From TC-15 sp034437275 (GTDB taxonomy: Bacteria > Chloroflexota > Anaerolineae > Aggregatilineales > Aggregatilineaceae), in the NCBI GenBank assembly GCA_034437275.1, contig DAOTUD010000023.1:1-37893 (forward strand): a stretch of DNA of 37,893 bases. The letters run 5' to 3'. Below are positions 1 to 7,599 of this stretch, in pieces. Position numbers and translations under genes: made by a program. The notes beneath the pieces were generated by a model. It saw nothing but the letters and a program-made list of their open reading frames with translations, did no database searches and had not been told where the DNA came from. Each line of letters starts with the position of its first letter. The stretch's first letter is position 1.

Positions 1-1
1 C

Positions 2-230
2 GCGAATGACGTGTACGAATTGACGAGCGACGTGTTGCAAGAATACTTTGAGTTGGACATGGATAACAGCGAGTATGAAGCCAGCGACATCTGGGATGTG
101 CTGGTTACGGCAGCGGTCCAACAAACGACCGTCGAAACCGCGTGCGGGTTGCTGGAGCGAGCGCCCAGCGCGAATACAGTGCGCAACGCGGTGAAAGCGC
201 TGCTGATGGACGATGAGCAACTGGCCCAGA
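2..230 (+). mobile_element. Possible transposase N-terminal remnant fused in frame to kaiC
   Basis: Codons up to about residue 76 of the KaiC-like reading frame do not resemble any part of KaiC. The segment is acidic and helical, with a stretch reading S-E-Y-E-A-S-D-I-W-D-V-L and later A-P-S-A-N-T-V-R-N. From memory this resembles the N-terminal region of DDE transposases common in haloarchaea and some Chloroflexota. No inverted repeat or target duplication is visible before KaiC homology starts near base 239. It could be a real deletion fusion, a chimeric read join at a sequence edge, or an unusual KaiC variant. Confidence 0.3.
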
Positions 231-1327
231 CCACCACCGTCCGCAACGAGTTGTTTCGCATCGCGTCCGTGCTCAAACAGCTCGACGTGACAACCATCAT
301 GACGGCGGAGCGCGTCGACGAGTATGGCAGCATCGCGCGTTACGACATCGAAGAATTTGTGGCCGATAACGTCATCGTGCTGCGCAACGTGCTCGAAGAC
401 GAGAAGCGGCGGCGCACGGTCGAGATTTTGAAATTCCGGGGCACATCGCACCAGAAAGGGGAATTCCCCTTCACGGTGCTGCCCAGCCAGGGCATCGTGG
501 TGATCCCGCTGTCGGCCATCGAACTCAAGCAGCGGTCGTCGGATACGCGCATCACTTCCGGCAACAGCGAACTCAACCGCATGTGCGGCGGGGGCTTCTT
601 CCGGGATTCGATCATTTTGGTGTCCGGGGCGACGGGCACGGGCAAGACGCTGATGGCGACCAGCTTCATGGCGGGCGGGGCCGAAAACGACGAGCGCTGC
701 CTGTTGTTCGCGTTTGAGGAAAGCCGCGACCAGTTGTTCCGCAACGCGATCGGGTGGGGCATCGACTTCGAGCAGATGGAGCGCGAGGGTACGCTCAAGG
801 TCGTGTGCGAATATCCCGAAGTGGCCGGGTTGGAAGATCACCTGATCATGATGAAAGAAATCATCGACGAGTTTAAGCCCAACCGGGTAGCGGTCGACAG
901 CCTGTCGGCGCTGGAGCGTGTCTCGACCATCAAGGGCTTCCGCGAGTTCGTGATCAGCCTGACCTCGTTCATCAAGCACCAGGAAGTCGTGGGGCTGTAC
1001 ACCTCGACCACGCCCACGCTGCTGGGCGGCACCTCGGTCACCGAGGCGCACATCTTGACCATCACCGACTCGATCATCCTGCTGCGCTACGTCGAGATTT
1101 ACGGGGAGATGCGGCGCGGGCTGACGATCTTGAAGATGCGCAGCTCGATGCACGATAAAGACATCCGCGAATTCACGATTGGCGGGCAGGGCATTCACAT
1201 CGGCAAGCCCTTCCGCAATATCTCCGGCATTCTTTCCGGGAACTTCATGTACGTCACGCCGGCGGAAATTGAGCGCATCGGGACGATGTTCCAGGGCGAC
1301 GAAGGCGAGCAGCCCGGCATCACCTGA
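2..1327 (+). CDS. kaiC: KaiC-like RecA-family ATPase, 5' partial, with non-KaiC N terminus
   Basis: This encodes the end of the CI domain and the whole CII domain of a KaiC-family ATPase, known for circadian or stress-related signalling. The frame is open to the left edge; the first usable start in the window is GTG at base 11, and residues are counted from it. KaiC similarity begins near residue 77 (V-R-N-E-L-F-R) and runs to the end. CII shows Walker A GATGTGKT (206-213), the catalytic Glu pair in F-A-F-E-E-S (236-237) and Walker B R-V-A-V-D-S (292-297). The dual phosphosite region reads H-I-L-T (347-350), so the Ser of the cyanobacterial Ser-Thr pair is Leu and the Thr is kept. The CI Walker A is absent from the window, replaced by unrelated sequence. 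No kaiA or kaiB is visible. The gene is convergent with the FkbM methyltransferase. Confidence 0.85.
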   Translation, partial: ANDVYELTSDVLQEYFELDMDNSEYEASDIWDVLVTAAVQQTTVETACGLLERAPSANTVRNAVKALLMDDEQLAQTTTVRNELFRIASVLKQLDVTTIMTAERVDEYGSIARYDIEEFVADNVIVLRNVLEDEKRRRTVEILKFRGTSHQKGEFPFTVLPSQGIVVIPLSAIELKQRSSDTRITSGNSELNRMCGGGFFRDSIILVSGATGTGKTLMATSFMAGGAENDERCLLFAFEESRDQLFRNAIGWGIDFEQMEREGTLKVVCEYPEVAGLEDHLIMMKEIIDEFKPNRVAVDSLSALERVSTIKGFREFVISLTSFIKHQEVVGLYTSTTPTLLGGTSVTEAHILTITDSIILLRYVEIYGEMRRGLTILKMRSSMHDKDIREFTIGGQGIHIGKPFRNISGILSGNFMYVTPAEIERIGTMFQGDEGEQPGIT

Positions 1328-1379
1328 CCGCGTCGCCAGTGAGGTGTCCGGCACAGGGACGTCCCGTTGTGCAGCGGCG

Positions 1380-2327
1380 CTATGTCGCGGGGTCGGGCGG
1401 GGTTTCCGTTGCACGCAGCAGCAGGTTGACCACCCCCATGTTTTCCATCAGCCGGGTGGTGAGCTGTGTGAGGGCCTCCTGGTCGTGCGAGAGATCGGTG
1501 GGCGTGCCGTCCGGCTCGATGATCGCCACCTGCTGGAACCCCAGCGCCCGTATCTCGTCCAACGCGGCGGCTGGCTCAAAATCAAACGCCTTCAACGCCT
1601 GGGGGTTGTACTCCATCACCAGCACCAGCCCCGGCGACCGGCGGATCGCCTGCGTCATGCCGCGCAGCGCCCCGATCTCGGCCCCTTCGATGTCCATCTT
1701 CACAACATCCACCTGCGCGATGTCCAGGTCGGCCAGGCACGCATCGATCGGGCGGGTCTTGACGCTGAAGGTCTGCACCGGGAAGTTATCGGCAATGCGC
1801 GGGGCGACGTCACTCTGGGAAAGCTGCGACTTCTGGAGTTCTAACATCGTTTCGTCGTAGTGCAGCGACCCGCTGGCCGACATCATCAGGTAGTCGTACA
1901 ACTCGGCGGTACCCTCGGCCTCGGCGACGGCAAGCTGCAGCGGCGTCACGTTGTCGCAGTCCTGCACGTTCTGCTGCAATACGGCGAAGGTGCGCGGGTG
2001 CGGCTCGAACGCGATCACCCGTCCCTGGGGGCCAACCCGCCGGGCGCAGCGGCGCGTATAGTAGCCGACATGCGCGCCCACGTCCAGCACCGTCATGCCC
2101 GGCTTGACGACCCGGTCGATCTGCTGGACGGTCTCGTGTTCGTGCCGGTCCAGCAGCAGCTCCAGCCGAAACCAGAACGGATCGTCGGGCATCGTGCGGA
2201 AGCCGCGCCGCCGTTCCAGCAGTGGGATCACGGCGGCGGTCATCAACCAATGCACGGCGACATGCACCGGGCGTACGTGCTTCAGGGTTTTGCGGTAGAA
2301 CCTCAGGCCAAGATCAAATAGGCGCAT
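1380..2327 (-). CDS. FkbM family SAM-dependent methyltransferase
   Basis: A 315-residue protein of the FkbM (Methyltransf_21) family, which usually O-methylates sugars or secondary metabolites; the substrate here cannot be told. The SAM-binding motif I is T-V-L-D-V-G-A-H-V-G (79-88), an acidic motif A-F-E-P-H follows at 106-110, and the family signature V-V-K-M-D-I-E-G-A-E lies at 208-217. A longer upstream start exists, but the ATG at 2327 is preferred because AGGAAG sits about 6 nt before it and the extra N-terminal residues look non-coding. There is no signal peptide, so it should be cytoplasmic. It stands alone, divergent from the DUF2267 gene and convergent with kaiC. Confidence 0.88.
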   Translation of the reverse strand: MRLFDLGLRFYRKTLKHVRPVHVAVHWLMTAAVIPLLERRRGFRTMPDDPFWFRLELLLDRHEHETVQQIDRVVKPGMTVLDVGAHVGYYTRRCARRVGPQGRVIAFEPHPRTFAVLQQNVQDCDNVTPLQLAVAEAEGTAELYDYLMMSASGSLHYDETMLELQKSQLSQSDVAPRIADNFPVQTFSVKTRPIDACLADLDIAQVDVVKMDIEGAEIGALRGMTQAIRRSPGLVLVMEYNPQALKAFDFEPAAALDEIRALGFQQVAIIEPDGTPTDLSHDQEALTQLTTRLMENMGVVNLLLRATETPPDPAT

Positions 2328-2435
2328 TCTGCACTTCCTGTGTCGGGGGGTTGGTAACGGGCTTAGACTACCGCAGAGGCGAGTAATGGTCAATACTGCG
2401 CCACGCGGCAAACGTGCGCCTGCCGCATTGAACCA

Positions 2436-2488
2436 TATCCCGCCCGGGCCACCTTGCCTATCCCCGGGTCCATCACCCTACCTATCCC
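2436..2488. repeat. Three phased TATCCC repeats in the fkbM/DUF2267 divergent region
   Basis: TATCCC occurs at 2436, 2459 and 2483, that is at 23- and 24-bp intervals, with partly conserved flanks (a CCCGGG-type block follows the first two). A 10-bp palindrome CCACATGTGG lies at 2504-2513. The roughly two-turn phasing in a divergent promoter region could mark operator sites, but chance similarity is possible. Confidence 0.3.
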
Positions 2489-2566
2489 AAAATCAGCCAC
2501 CCGCCACATGTGGAACCACCGGCGTTCTTCTACACTACAGTAGCAAGCACGAAAAGGAGAGTTATT

Positions 2567-2938
2567 GTGCAATACGATGATTTTGTTGGGCAGGTTCAGC
2601 GCCAGGCCCGGTTGGAATCGACGGGAAAAACGGTACGAACTATCCACGCGACATTAGTCACGCTGGGCGAACGCCTGACACAAGATGAAGTAGACGACCT
2701 GGCGGCCCAGTTGCCGGACGGTATCGCGGCCTATCTCCACGAAGCCGAAACCGATGAAGCATTTTCGCTGGAGGAGTTCTTTAACCGGGTTGTGGAACGC
2801 ACCGGGATCGATTTACCCGAGGCGATGCACCATGCGCGGGCGGTGTTTGCCGTGCTTGACGCGGCGGTGACCGCCGGCGAGATGGACGATGTTCGCGCGC
2901 AACTTCCAGAAGACTACAGCTTATTGTTTGAAGGATAG
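2567..2938 (+). CDS. DUF2267 family protein
   Basis: A 123-residue acidic, helical protein matching the DUF2267 pattern. It starts with Q-Y-D-D-F-V-G-Q-V and continues with an L-x-x-L-G-E-R-L-T-x-D-E-V-D-D-L-A-A-Q-L-P-type stretch, ending with a second helix pair. DUF2267 has no assigned activity. GTG at 2567 is chosen because AGGAGA lies 6 nt upstream; a longer frame from 2510 has no ribosome site and an atypical N terminus. It is followed after 12 bp by a site-2 protease gene and is probably cotranscribed with it. It is soluble and cytoplasmic by composition. Confidence 0.8.
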   Translation: MQYDDFVGQVQRQARLESTGKTVRTIHATLVTLGERLTQDEVDDLAAQLPDGIAAYLHEAETDEAFSLEEFFNRVVERTGIDLPEAMHHARAVFAVLDAAVTAGEMDDVRAQLPEDYSLLFEG

Positions 2939-2950
2939 AAGGGACAACAC

Positions 2951-4129
2951 ATGCAACGCGGTTTTCCACTTGGTCGCGTCTTTAACATTAATATCCGTAT
3001 TGATTGGAGCTGGCTGCTGATCTTTTTCCTGATCACCTGGAACATGGCCGCCGTGCTCAACGAGTATCATTCCGATTGGGTCTTTGCGCTGCAGATCGGG
3101 GTCGCCGTGGTGGCTGCCTTGCTGTTTTTCGCATCGCTGCTGGCGCACGAGTTGGCCCATTCGCTGATGGCCCGCCGGCGTGGGGTGCCGGTGCGCAGTA
3201 TTACGCTGTTCCTGTTCGGCGGCGTGTCGAACATCGAGCGCGATCCGGATTCCCCCAAGTCCGAATTTCTGATCACGATTGTCGGGCCGCTGACGAGCTT
3301 TGTGCTGGGGATTGTGCTGTTGATCGCGGCGAACATTATCGCCGAGCCGCTGCAGAGCACGGTCTCCGCCCCGGAAGAAACCGTCGAAAAGCTCAGTCCG
3401 CTGTCGATGCTGCTGCTGTGGCTGGGGTCGATCAACATGCTGCTGGGTATCTTCAACCTGATCCCCGGCTTCCCATTGGACGGGGGGCGGCTCTTGCGCT
3501 CGCTGCTGTGGTCCGCCACCGGTGATCTGCGACGCGCAACGCGCTGGGCGTCCTATGCCGGGCAGGCGGTCGCTTGGACGTTCATCCTGATGGGGATTTC
3601 GATGGTCTTCGGGGCGTATATCCCGTTCTTCGGCACCGGGCTGAGCGGGTTGTGGCTGGCCTTTATCGGCTGGTTCCTGAACAGCGCCGCGATTCAGAGC
3701 TATCAAAAAGTGGTGATCCAGGACGTGCTGCAGGATGTGCCGGTCACGAAGATGATGCTGGCCGAGCCGCCGACCGTCGCGTCGGATGTATCGGTGAGCG
3801 CCCTGGTGCATGACCATGTCATGCGCTCGGACGATCACGCGTTCCCGGTCGTAGAAAACAGCCGCTTAGTTGGTATGGTGACCCTGGACGATATCCGCAA
3901 GGTCCCGCGCGAGGAATGGGACAGCACCATCGTCCGGCAGATCATGACACCGTTCGACGAACTGGTGACGGCGACAGACGACGAAGAAGCGGCGGAAGTC
4001 TGGACCAAGCTGGCGCGCAAGGACGTACGCCAACTGCCGATCCTGCACGGCGACCAGCTCGTCGGGCTGCTGCGGCGGCGCGATGTAGTGCGCTGGTTGC
4101 AGTTCCAGTCTGACCTCGCCCATATATAA
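2951..4129 (+). CDS. Site-2 protease family (M50) membrane metalloprotease with CBS pair
   Basis: A 392-residue intramembrane zinc protease. The zinc motif HELAH is at 66-70, and the third-ligand motif N-L-I-P-G-F-P-L-D-G-G is at 169-179, giving the expected Asp. Hydrophobic segments fall near 20-36, 45-65, 107-130, 153-171, 203-222 and 227-245. Two CBS domains occupy about 258-315 and 325-388 on the cytoplasmic side and probably bind an adenine nucleotide. This architecture is that of the SpoIVFB/S2P-like group with C-terminal CBS domains. Substrates are unknown; relatives cut membrane-bound regulators such as anti-sigma factors. The start has AGAAGGG upstream. It follows the DUF2267 gene and ends before a strong terminator. 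Confidence 0.92.
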   Translation: MQRGFPLGRVFNINIRIDWSWLLIFFLITWNMAAVLNEYHSDWVFALQIGVAVVAALLFFASLLAHELAHSLMARRRGVPVRSITLFLFGGVSNIERDPDSPKSEFLITIVGPLTSFVLGIVLLIAANIIAEPLQSTVSAPEETVEKLSPLSMLLLWLGSINMLLGIFNLIPGFPLDGGRLLRSLLWSATGDLRRATRWASYAGQAVAWTFILMGISMVFGAYIPFFGTGLSGLWLAFIGWFLNSAAIQSYQKVVIQDVLQDVPVTKMMLAEPPTVASDVSVSALVHDHVMRSDDHAFPVVENSRLVGMVTLDDIRKVPREEWDSTIVRQIMTPFDELVTATDDEEAAEVWTKLARKDVRQLPILHGDQLVGLLRRRDVVRWLQFQSDLAHI

Positions 4130-4151
4130 CATACTAACCGCTAACGACGTC

Positions 4152-4198
4152 CGCGCGGCAGGGATGCCCCCCTCATCCTTGCCGCGCGTTATTGTTTT
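4152..4198 (+). terminator. Rho-independent terminator after the DUF2267-protease operon
   Basis: A 14-bp stem (4152-4165 with 4175-4188, one G-T wobble) closes a 9-nt loop and is followed by a T-rich run, TTATTGTTTT. It lies 22 bp after the protease stop and also separates the convergent rtcB operon. Confidence 0.88.
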
Positions 4199-4225
4199 AC
4201 CTGGTCCGATTCATCGCAAACTGCA

Positions 4226-5647
4226 TCAGTCGCCTTTGATCACGGCCAGCGGGGTGAGCTGCACGACTTTGGTGGTGATCCCCGCCGCGACCAGCGTATC
4301 GATCACAGCTTCGACGTCCTTATAGGCTTTGGGGGCTTCGTCGGCGATGGCTTTGTACGGCTTGTTGTAGACGATGCCCCGCATCTGCTCGATGAAGTCC
4401 GCCTCGCTGAAGTTGCGACGGGCGGCCTTACGGCTCATGGCGCGCCCAGCCCCGTGATTCACGCTGAAGAAGGTCGCGGCGGCCTTGTCTGTCCCCACCA
4501 ACACATAGGACGGGGTGCCCATGCTACCCGGCACAAAGGCGGGATGCCCGAACTGCTGATAAGCGGTGGGGTTATCAGGGTGCCCGGCGGGCAGCGCCCG
4601 GGTTGCGCCCTTGCGGTGCACCAGCACGCGCCGGTCGCGGTGCATCTCCCACTTGGCGCTGTTATGTGCCACGTCGTAGACCAGCTCGACGTCCGGGGTG
4701 ATGCCGCGTGACTCCAGGTACGCGCTGAACGCCTGGCGGAACTGGTGCGTCATCATCTGGCGGTTGGCGAACGCGAAATTGATCGCGGCGTTCATCGCGT
4801 ACAGGTAGTCTTGCCCGACGGTGGAATCAACCAGCGCCGACGCTAGATTCTTGGTCGGCACCAGTTCCGGGTGGGTGTTGCGGTTGACATTGGCGAATTT
4901 CTTGGAATAGTCGATGCATGTCTGGTGGCCCAGCGCCCGGCTGCCAGAATGGATCATGAAGCAGATCAGCCCCTCGTGCAGGCCGAACGCCTCGGCGATA
5001 TCCTCGTCGAATACCCGGCTGACGCGCTGAATTTCCAGGAAGTGGTTCCCGCTGCCCAGCGTCCCGATCTGGCGGCGTGCGCGTTTTTTCGATTTGTTGG
5101 AGAGCCTGCCGGGGTCCGCGTCCGCGATGCGGCCCTCCTCCTCGCAGTAGGTCAGGTCTTCCGGGCGGCCATAGCCCTGTTCCACCAGGTGACGCGCCCC
5201 GTCCAGCGTGGTTTGCTCCAGGCTGATGCCTTCGTGCTGGTGGGCGTATTCCCCGCCCAGCCCGACCGGGATAGTCTGCTCGATGGCGTGGACCAGTTCG
5301 ACCAGCCCGCGCTCGTCAAACAGGCGCGTGTCGTAATCCACGCCGGTCCGCAGCAGCCGCACGCCGCAGTTGATGTCCATCCCGACCGCCCCGGCAGAGA
5401 CGATCTTGTCGCTGGCGATGATGCCGCCGACCGGGATGCCGTAGCCTTCGTGCATGTCCGGCATGCCCAACACCGGGGACATCAGGTGCGGGAGTTTGGC
5501 GGTGTCGGTCAACTGCTTGAGCGACCGGTCCCGCGTGACCAGCGGCAGCAGGTCGTCACTGGCGTAAAAGATCGCGTCGGCTTCCATCCCCGGCAGTTTT
5601 TCCAGCCGGTAGGTGTTCACGCCGATTTTTTCAAAATTCATGCTCAT
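4226..5647 (-). CDS. rtcB: RtcB RNA-splicing ligase
   Basis: A 473-residue Mn/GTP-dependent RNA ligase that joins 2',3'-cyclic phosphate or 3'-phosphate ends to 5'-OH ends, used in tRNA splicing or RNA repair. Diagnostic motifs are D-M-H-E-G-Y-G (64-70), the metal-binding Cys94 in D-I-N-C-G-V-R, G-S-G-N-H-F-L-E (198-205), H-S-G-S-R (233-237), D-V-A-H-N (325-329) and N-H-G-A-G-R with His398, the residue guanylylated in the family. Length is normal. ATG at 5647 is chosen because AAGGAG sits 6 nt before it; a second in-frame ATG is 6 bp further in. It is last in a four-gene run with cupin, nicotinamidase-like and nitroreductase genes. No archease or RtcA is nearby. Confidence 0.96.
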   Translation of the reverse strand: MSMNFEKIGVNTYRLEKLPGMEADAIFYASDDLLPLVTRDRSLKQLTDTAKLPHLMSPVLGMPDMHEGYGIPVGGIIASDKIVSAGAVGMDINCGVRLLRTGVDYDTRLFDERGLVELVHAIEQTIPVGLGGEYAHQHEGISLEQTTLDGARHLVEQGYGRPEDLTYCEEEGRIADADPGRLSNKSKKRARRQIGTLGSGNHFLEIQRVSRVFDEDIAEAFGLHEGLICFMIHSGSRALGHQTCIDYSKKFANVNRNTHPELVPTKNLASALVDSTVGQDYLYAMNAAINFAFANRQMMTHQFRQAFSAYLESRGITPDVELVYDVAHNSAKWEMHRDRRVLVHRKGATRALPAGHPDNPTAYQQFGHPAFVPGSMGTPSYVLVGTDKAAATFFSVNHGAGRAMSRKAARRNFSEADFIEQMRGIVYNKPYKAIADEAPKAYKDVEAVIDTLVAAGITTKVVQLTPLAVIKGD

Positions 5648-5657
5648 TCGCTGCTCC

Positions 5658-6167
5658 TTACGTGGTGTAGGGCTGGCCAAAACGCTCGTTATGCGCGACT
5701 TCGGCCAGCGGCTTGCGGTCTTTGCGTCCCTTGCCGACTTCGCGCGCCGGATACCCGAAGGGAATGATGTTCAGGACCAGCCGGTCGGCGGGGATGTTTA
5801 ATAACTGCTTGATCGGCCCGGTGTTGACATTCCCCACCCAGTTCGAGCCAACCCCGGCTTCCCACGCGGCCAGCATCATATCCTGCGTGGCGCGTGCCCC
5901 GTCCATGTAGCCGACCGGGGCGTCGGGCACCACCACCGCCACCGCCAGCGGCGCAGCGGCGATATACGAGCCGGTACGCGCCAGTTCGCCCAGCCGGGCG
6001 AGTGTGTCGCGGTCCTGGATGACGACGAAATCCCACTGCTGGGTATTGCGCGAGCTGCCCGTCAGCCGTCCGGCCTCGACAATTTGAGTCACAACCTCGT
6101 CCGGGATCGGGTCGTCCCGGTAGCTGCGCACGGCCAGCATGGTCTGGATCGCTTCAAATACGTTCAT
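5658..6167 (-). CDS. Nitroreductase family FMN protein
   Basis: A 169-residue flavin oxidoreductase of the nitroreductase fold. The N terminus F-E-A-I-x-x-x-x-A-V-R-S-Y-R (4-17) and S-S-R-N-T-Q-Q-W-D-F (38-47) are the usual FMN phosphate and ring contacts. A-A-W-E-A-G-V-G-S-N-W (100-110) and I-I-P-F-G-Y-P (134-140) complete the signature. It is shorter than classical NfsB (~215) and belongs to the compact subgroup. Such enzymes reduce nitro, quinone or other electrophilic compounds with NAD(P)H; the substrate is not predictable. It begins 15 bp after the hydrolase gene and ends 10 bp before rtcB. Confidence 0.9.
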   Translation of the reverse strand: MNVFEAIQTMLAVRSYRDDPIPDEVVTQIVEAGRLTGSSRNTQQWDFVVIQDRDTLARLGELARTGSYIAAAPLAVAVVVPDAPVGYMDGARATQDMMLAAWEAGVGSNWVGNVNTGPIKQLLNIPADRLVLNIIPFGYPAREVGKGRKDRKPLAEVAHNERFGQPYTT

Positions 6168-6182
6168 AGTGTTCCCTCCCTC

Positions 6183-7106
6183 TCATGCTATCGGATCGCG
6201 GGTGGTCACGCGCTGCAACCCGCGCCGGGCGAACTCGCCGAATCGTTCGTTGGCCAGCGCCTCGAAATCGATCTCAGGGTGCGCAACAGACGAGGTGCAG
6301 TCCTCCAACAGGCGGACTTTCTTCAGCAGGTCCGGCTGGTAGCCAGTGTAGTTGGCGATGGACGTGATCGACTCCATCACGCAGTGGCTCTTGGCCTGGC
6401 CTGCGAAATAGATCAGGTCGTAGGTGGCCAACTGGTCGAGCAGCGCGCTGTTCAGGGTGCCGCCTGGCGCGTCGGGCACCTTCACTTCCGGCTCGAACAG
6501 CGAGTAATATTCCGTTTCGGCGATGCGGCCCTTCACGACCTGGGTAAAGGTCGACCGGCGCGCCTCGGCGTGGTAGGTGATCGCTTCGTAGAGCACTGGC
6601 GTGATCGAATGGCCCACCGTGCCGAGCATGGTGTGATACGGCCAGATCATCAACGTTTTCCTGGCGCGACGTTCCAACATCCGAATGTAGTGCCGGGTCC
6701 AGTCTTCGCGGACGGTCGGCTGCCAGCGTCCCTGCTCGACATCGTCGGTGGTGATGGGCGTCATCGGGTCGGGCGGGTTGCCGTCCGGATCGGCCCACCA
6801 TCCGGGATAGAAGACCTGCATCGAGTAATGGCTGTCGAGCGAAATCGTGATGTCGGTGATCGACTCCAGGTTGCGGTAGAGCCATTCGACGGTGCGGCGC
6901 GCATCGTCGACCGCGCCGGGCACGCTGAGCGTGCCGTCCGCGTGGACGAAGTCGACCTGCGGGTCGACCAGCATCAGCAGCACGCGGCGCTCGTCGCGCG
7001 CGGCAGGGCGGACCTTCGCCTGTTTCGCAGCTTTGACGATGGCGTTGATGTCGGGCCGGTAAACCGTGCCTGCGTTGTCGGGTCGGTAGAAGTCAGGAAA
7101 GTTCAT
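6183..7106 (-). CDS. Isochorismatase/nicotinamidase-like cysteine hydrolase
   Basis: A 307-residue cysteine hydrolase superfamily protein. The likely triad is Asp48 (L-V-D-P-Q), Lys192 (V-V-K-G-R) and Cys242 (S-H-C-V-M-E-S). Possible metal ligands are Asp52, Asp91 and His93, and W-P-Y-H (155-158) followed by G-T-V-G resembles the nicotinamidase W-P-x-H segment. It is longer than typical nicotinamidases (180-220) because of an N-terminal lead of ~40 residues and an inserted region near 95-150. Nicotinamide deamidation is plausible but other amides or imides are possible. It lies between a cupin gene (46-bp gap) and a nitroreductase gene (15-bp gap). Confidence 0.85.
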   Translation of the reverse strand: MNFPDFYRPDNAGTVYRPDINAIVKAAKQAKVRPAARDERRVLLMLVDPQVDFVHADGTLSVPGAVDDARRTVEWLYRNLESITDITISLDSHYSMQVFYPGWWADPDGNPPDPMTPITTDDVEQGRWQPTVREDWTRHYIRMLERRARKTLMIWPYHTMLGTVGHSITPVLYEAITYHAEARRSTFTQVVKGRIAETEYYSLFEPEVKVPDAPGGTLNSALLDQLATYDLIYFAGQAKSHCVMESITSIANYTGYQPDLLKKVRLLEDCTSSVAHPEIDFEALANERFGEFARRGLQRVTTRDPIA

Positions 7107-7152
7107 GTAATCCTCCCTACGGGTATGCTATCGTGTTGGGGATGGGCTGCGT

Positions 7153-7458
7153 TTAATACTCTGGGGGCGCGTAGATGTTGATGGTGACCAGCGGTTGGCT
7201 GCCGGAGTTGGCGATGGCGTGGGGTTCGTTGGCTTCGATCAACAGCAACATGCCCGCTTCCAACGCGATCTGCTGCTTGTTGACGGTGGCAGTGCCGTGC
7301 CCAGCGATCACATACAGCCACTGATCGCTGTGCGGGTGCCGGTTGTTGGGGCCGCCGGTCGCGCCATTGGGCGGCAGCACCATCGTGGCCGCCTGCGAAC
7401 GCGCAGTACTGGCCAGCACACGAAAGCCGGATTCCGATGTGATGTGAAATGACTGCAT
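7153..7458 (-). CDS. Small single-domain cupin
   Basis: A 101-residue cupin. Motif 1 carries H41-P-H43 with Q46 in place of the usual Glu, and motif 2 gives E-P-H80, so a His-rich metal site is present. The ATG at 7458 has AGGAGGGG close upstream. Cupins of this size are often metal-dependent enzymes or sensors; no specific activity can be given. It is the first gene of the cupin, hydrolase, nitroreductase, rtcB run and follows the terminator hairpin of the macroglobulin gene. Confidence 0.85.
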   Translation of the reverse strand: MQSFHITSESGFRVLASTARSQAATMVLPPNGATGGPNNRHPHSDQWLYVIAGHGTATVNKQQIALEAGMLLLIEANEPHAIANSGSQPLVTINIYAPPEY

Positions 7459-7527
7459 ATGTCCCCTCCTGCCTATATTTTCGCAGCACCGACCACCAGC
7501 CGCAAAACGCCCCTATGTCAAAGCATA

Positions 7528-7561
7528 AGAGGGGGGTGCACTTGTGAATGCACCCCCCTCT
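7528..7561 (-). terminator. Perfect 13-bp hairpin after the macroglobulin gene
   Basis: Bases 7528-7540 pair perfectly with 7549-7561 around an 8-nt loop, and the stem contains six consecutive G-C pairs. It starts 38 bp beyond the macroglobulin stop on the minus strand. The following sequence has only a weak T run (TTATGCTTTG), so it may terminate or stabilise the mRNA end. Confidence 0.7.
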
Positions 7562-7599
7562 GTCAGACGCTATCGGGTTATGTCAGAACGACGCGCGGG

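Noticed and set aside
2390..2647. Possible small gene on the minus strand over the DUF2267 start
   Set aside because: It overlaps a well-supported gene, and its repeat-like protein segment only reflects the phased TATCCC DNA repeats.
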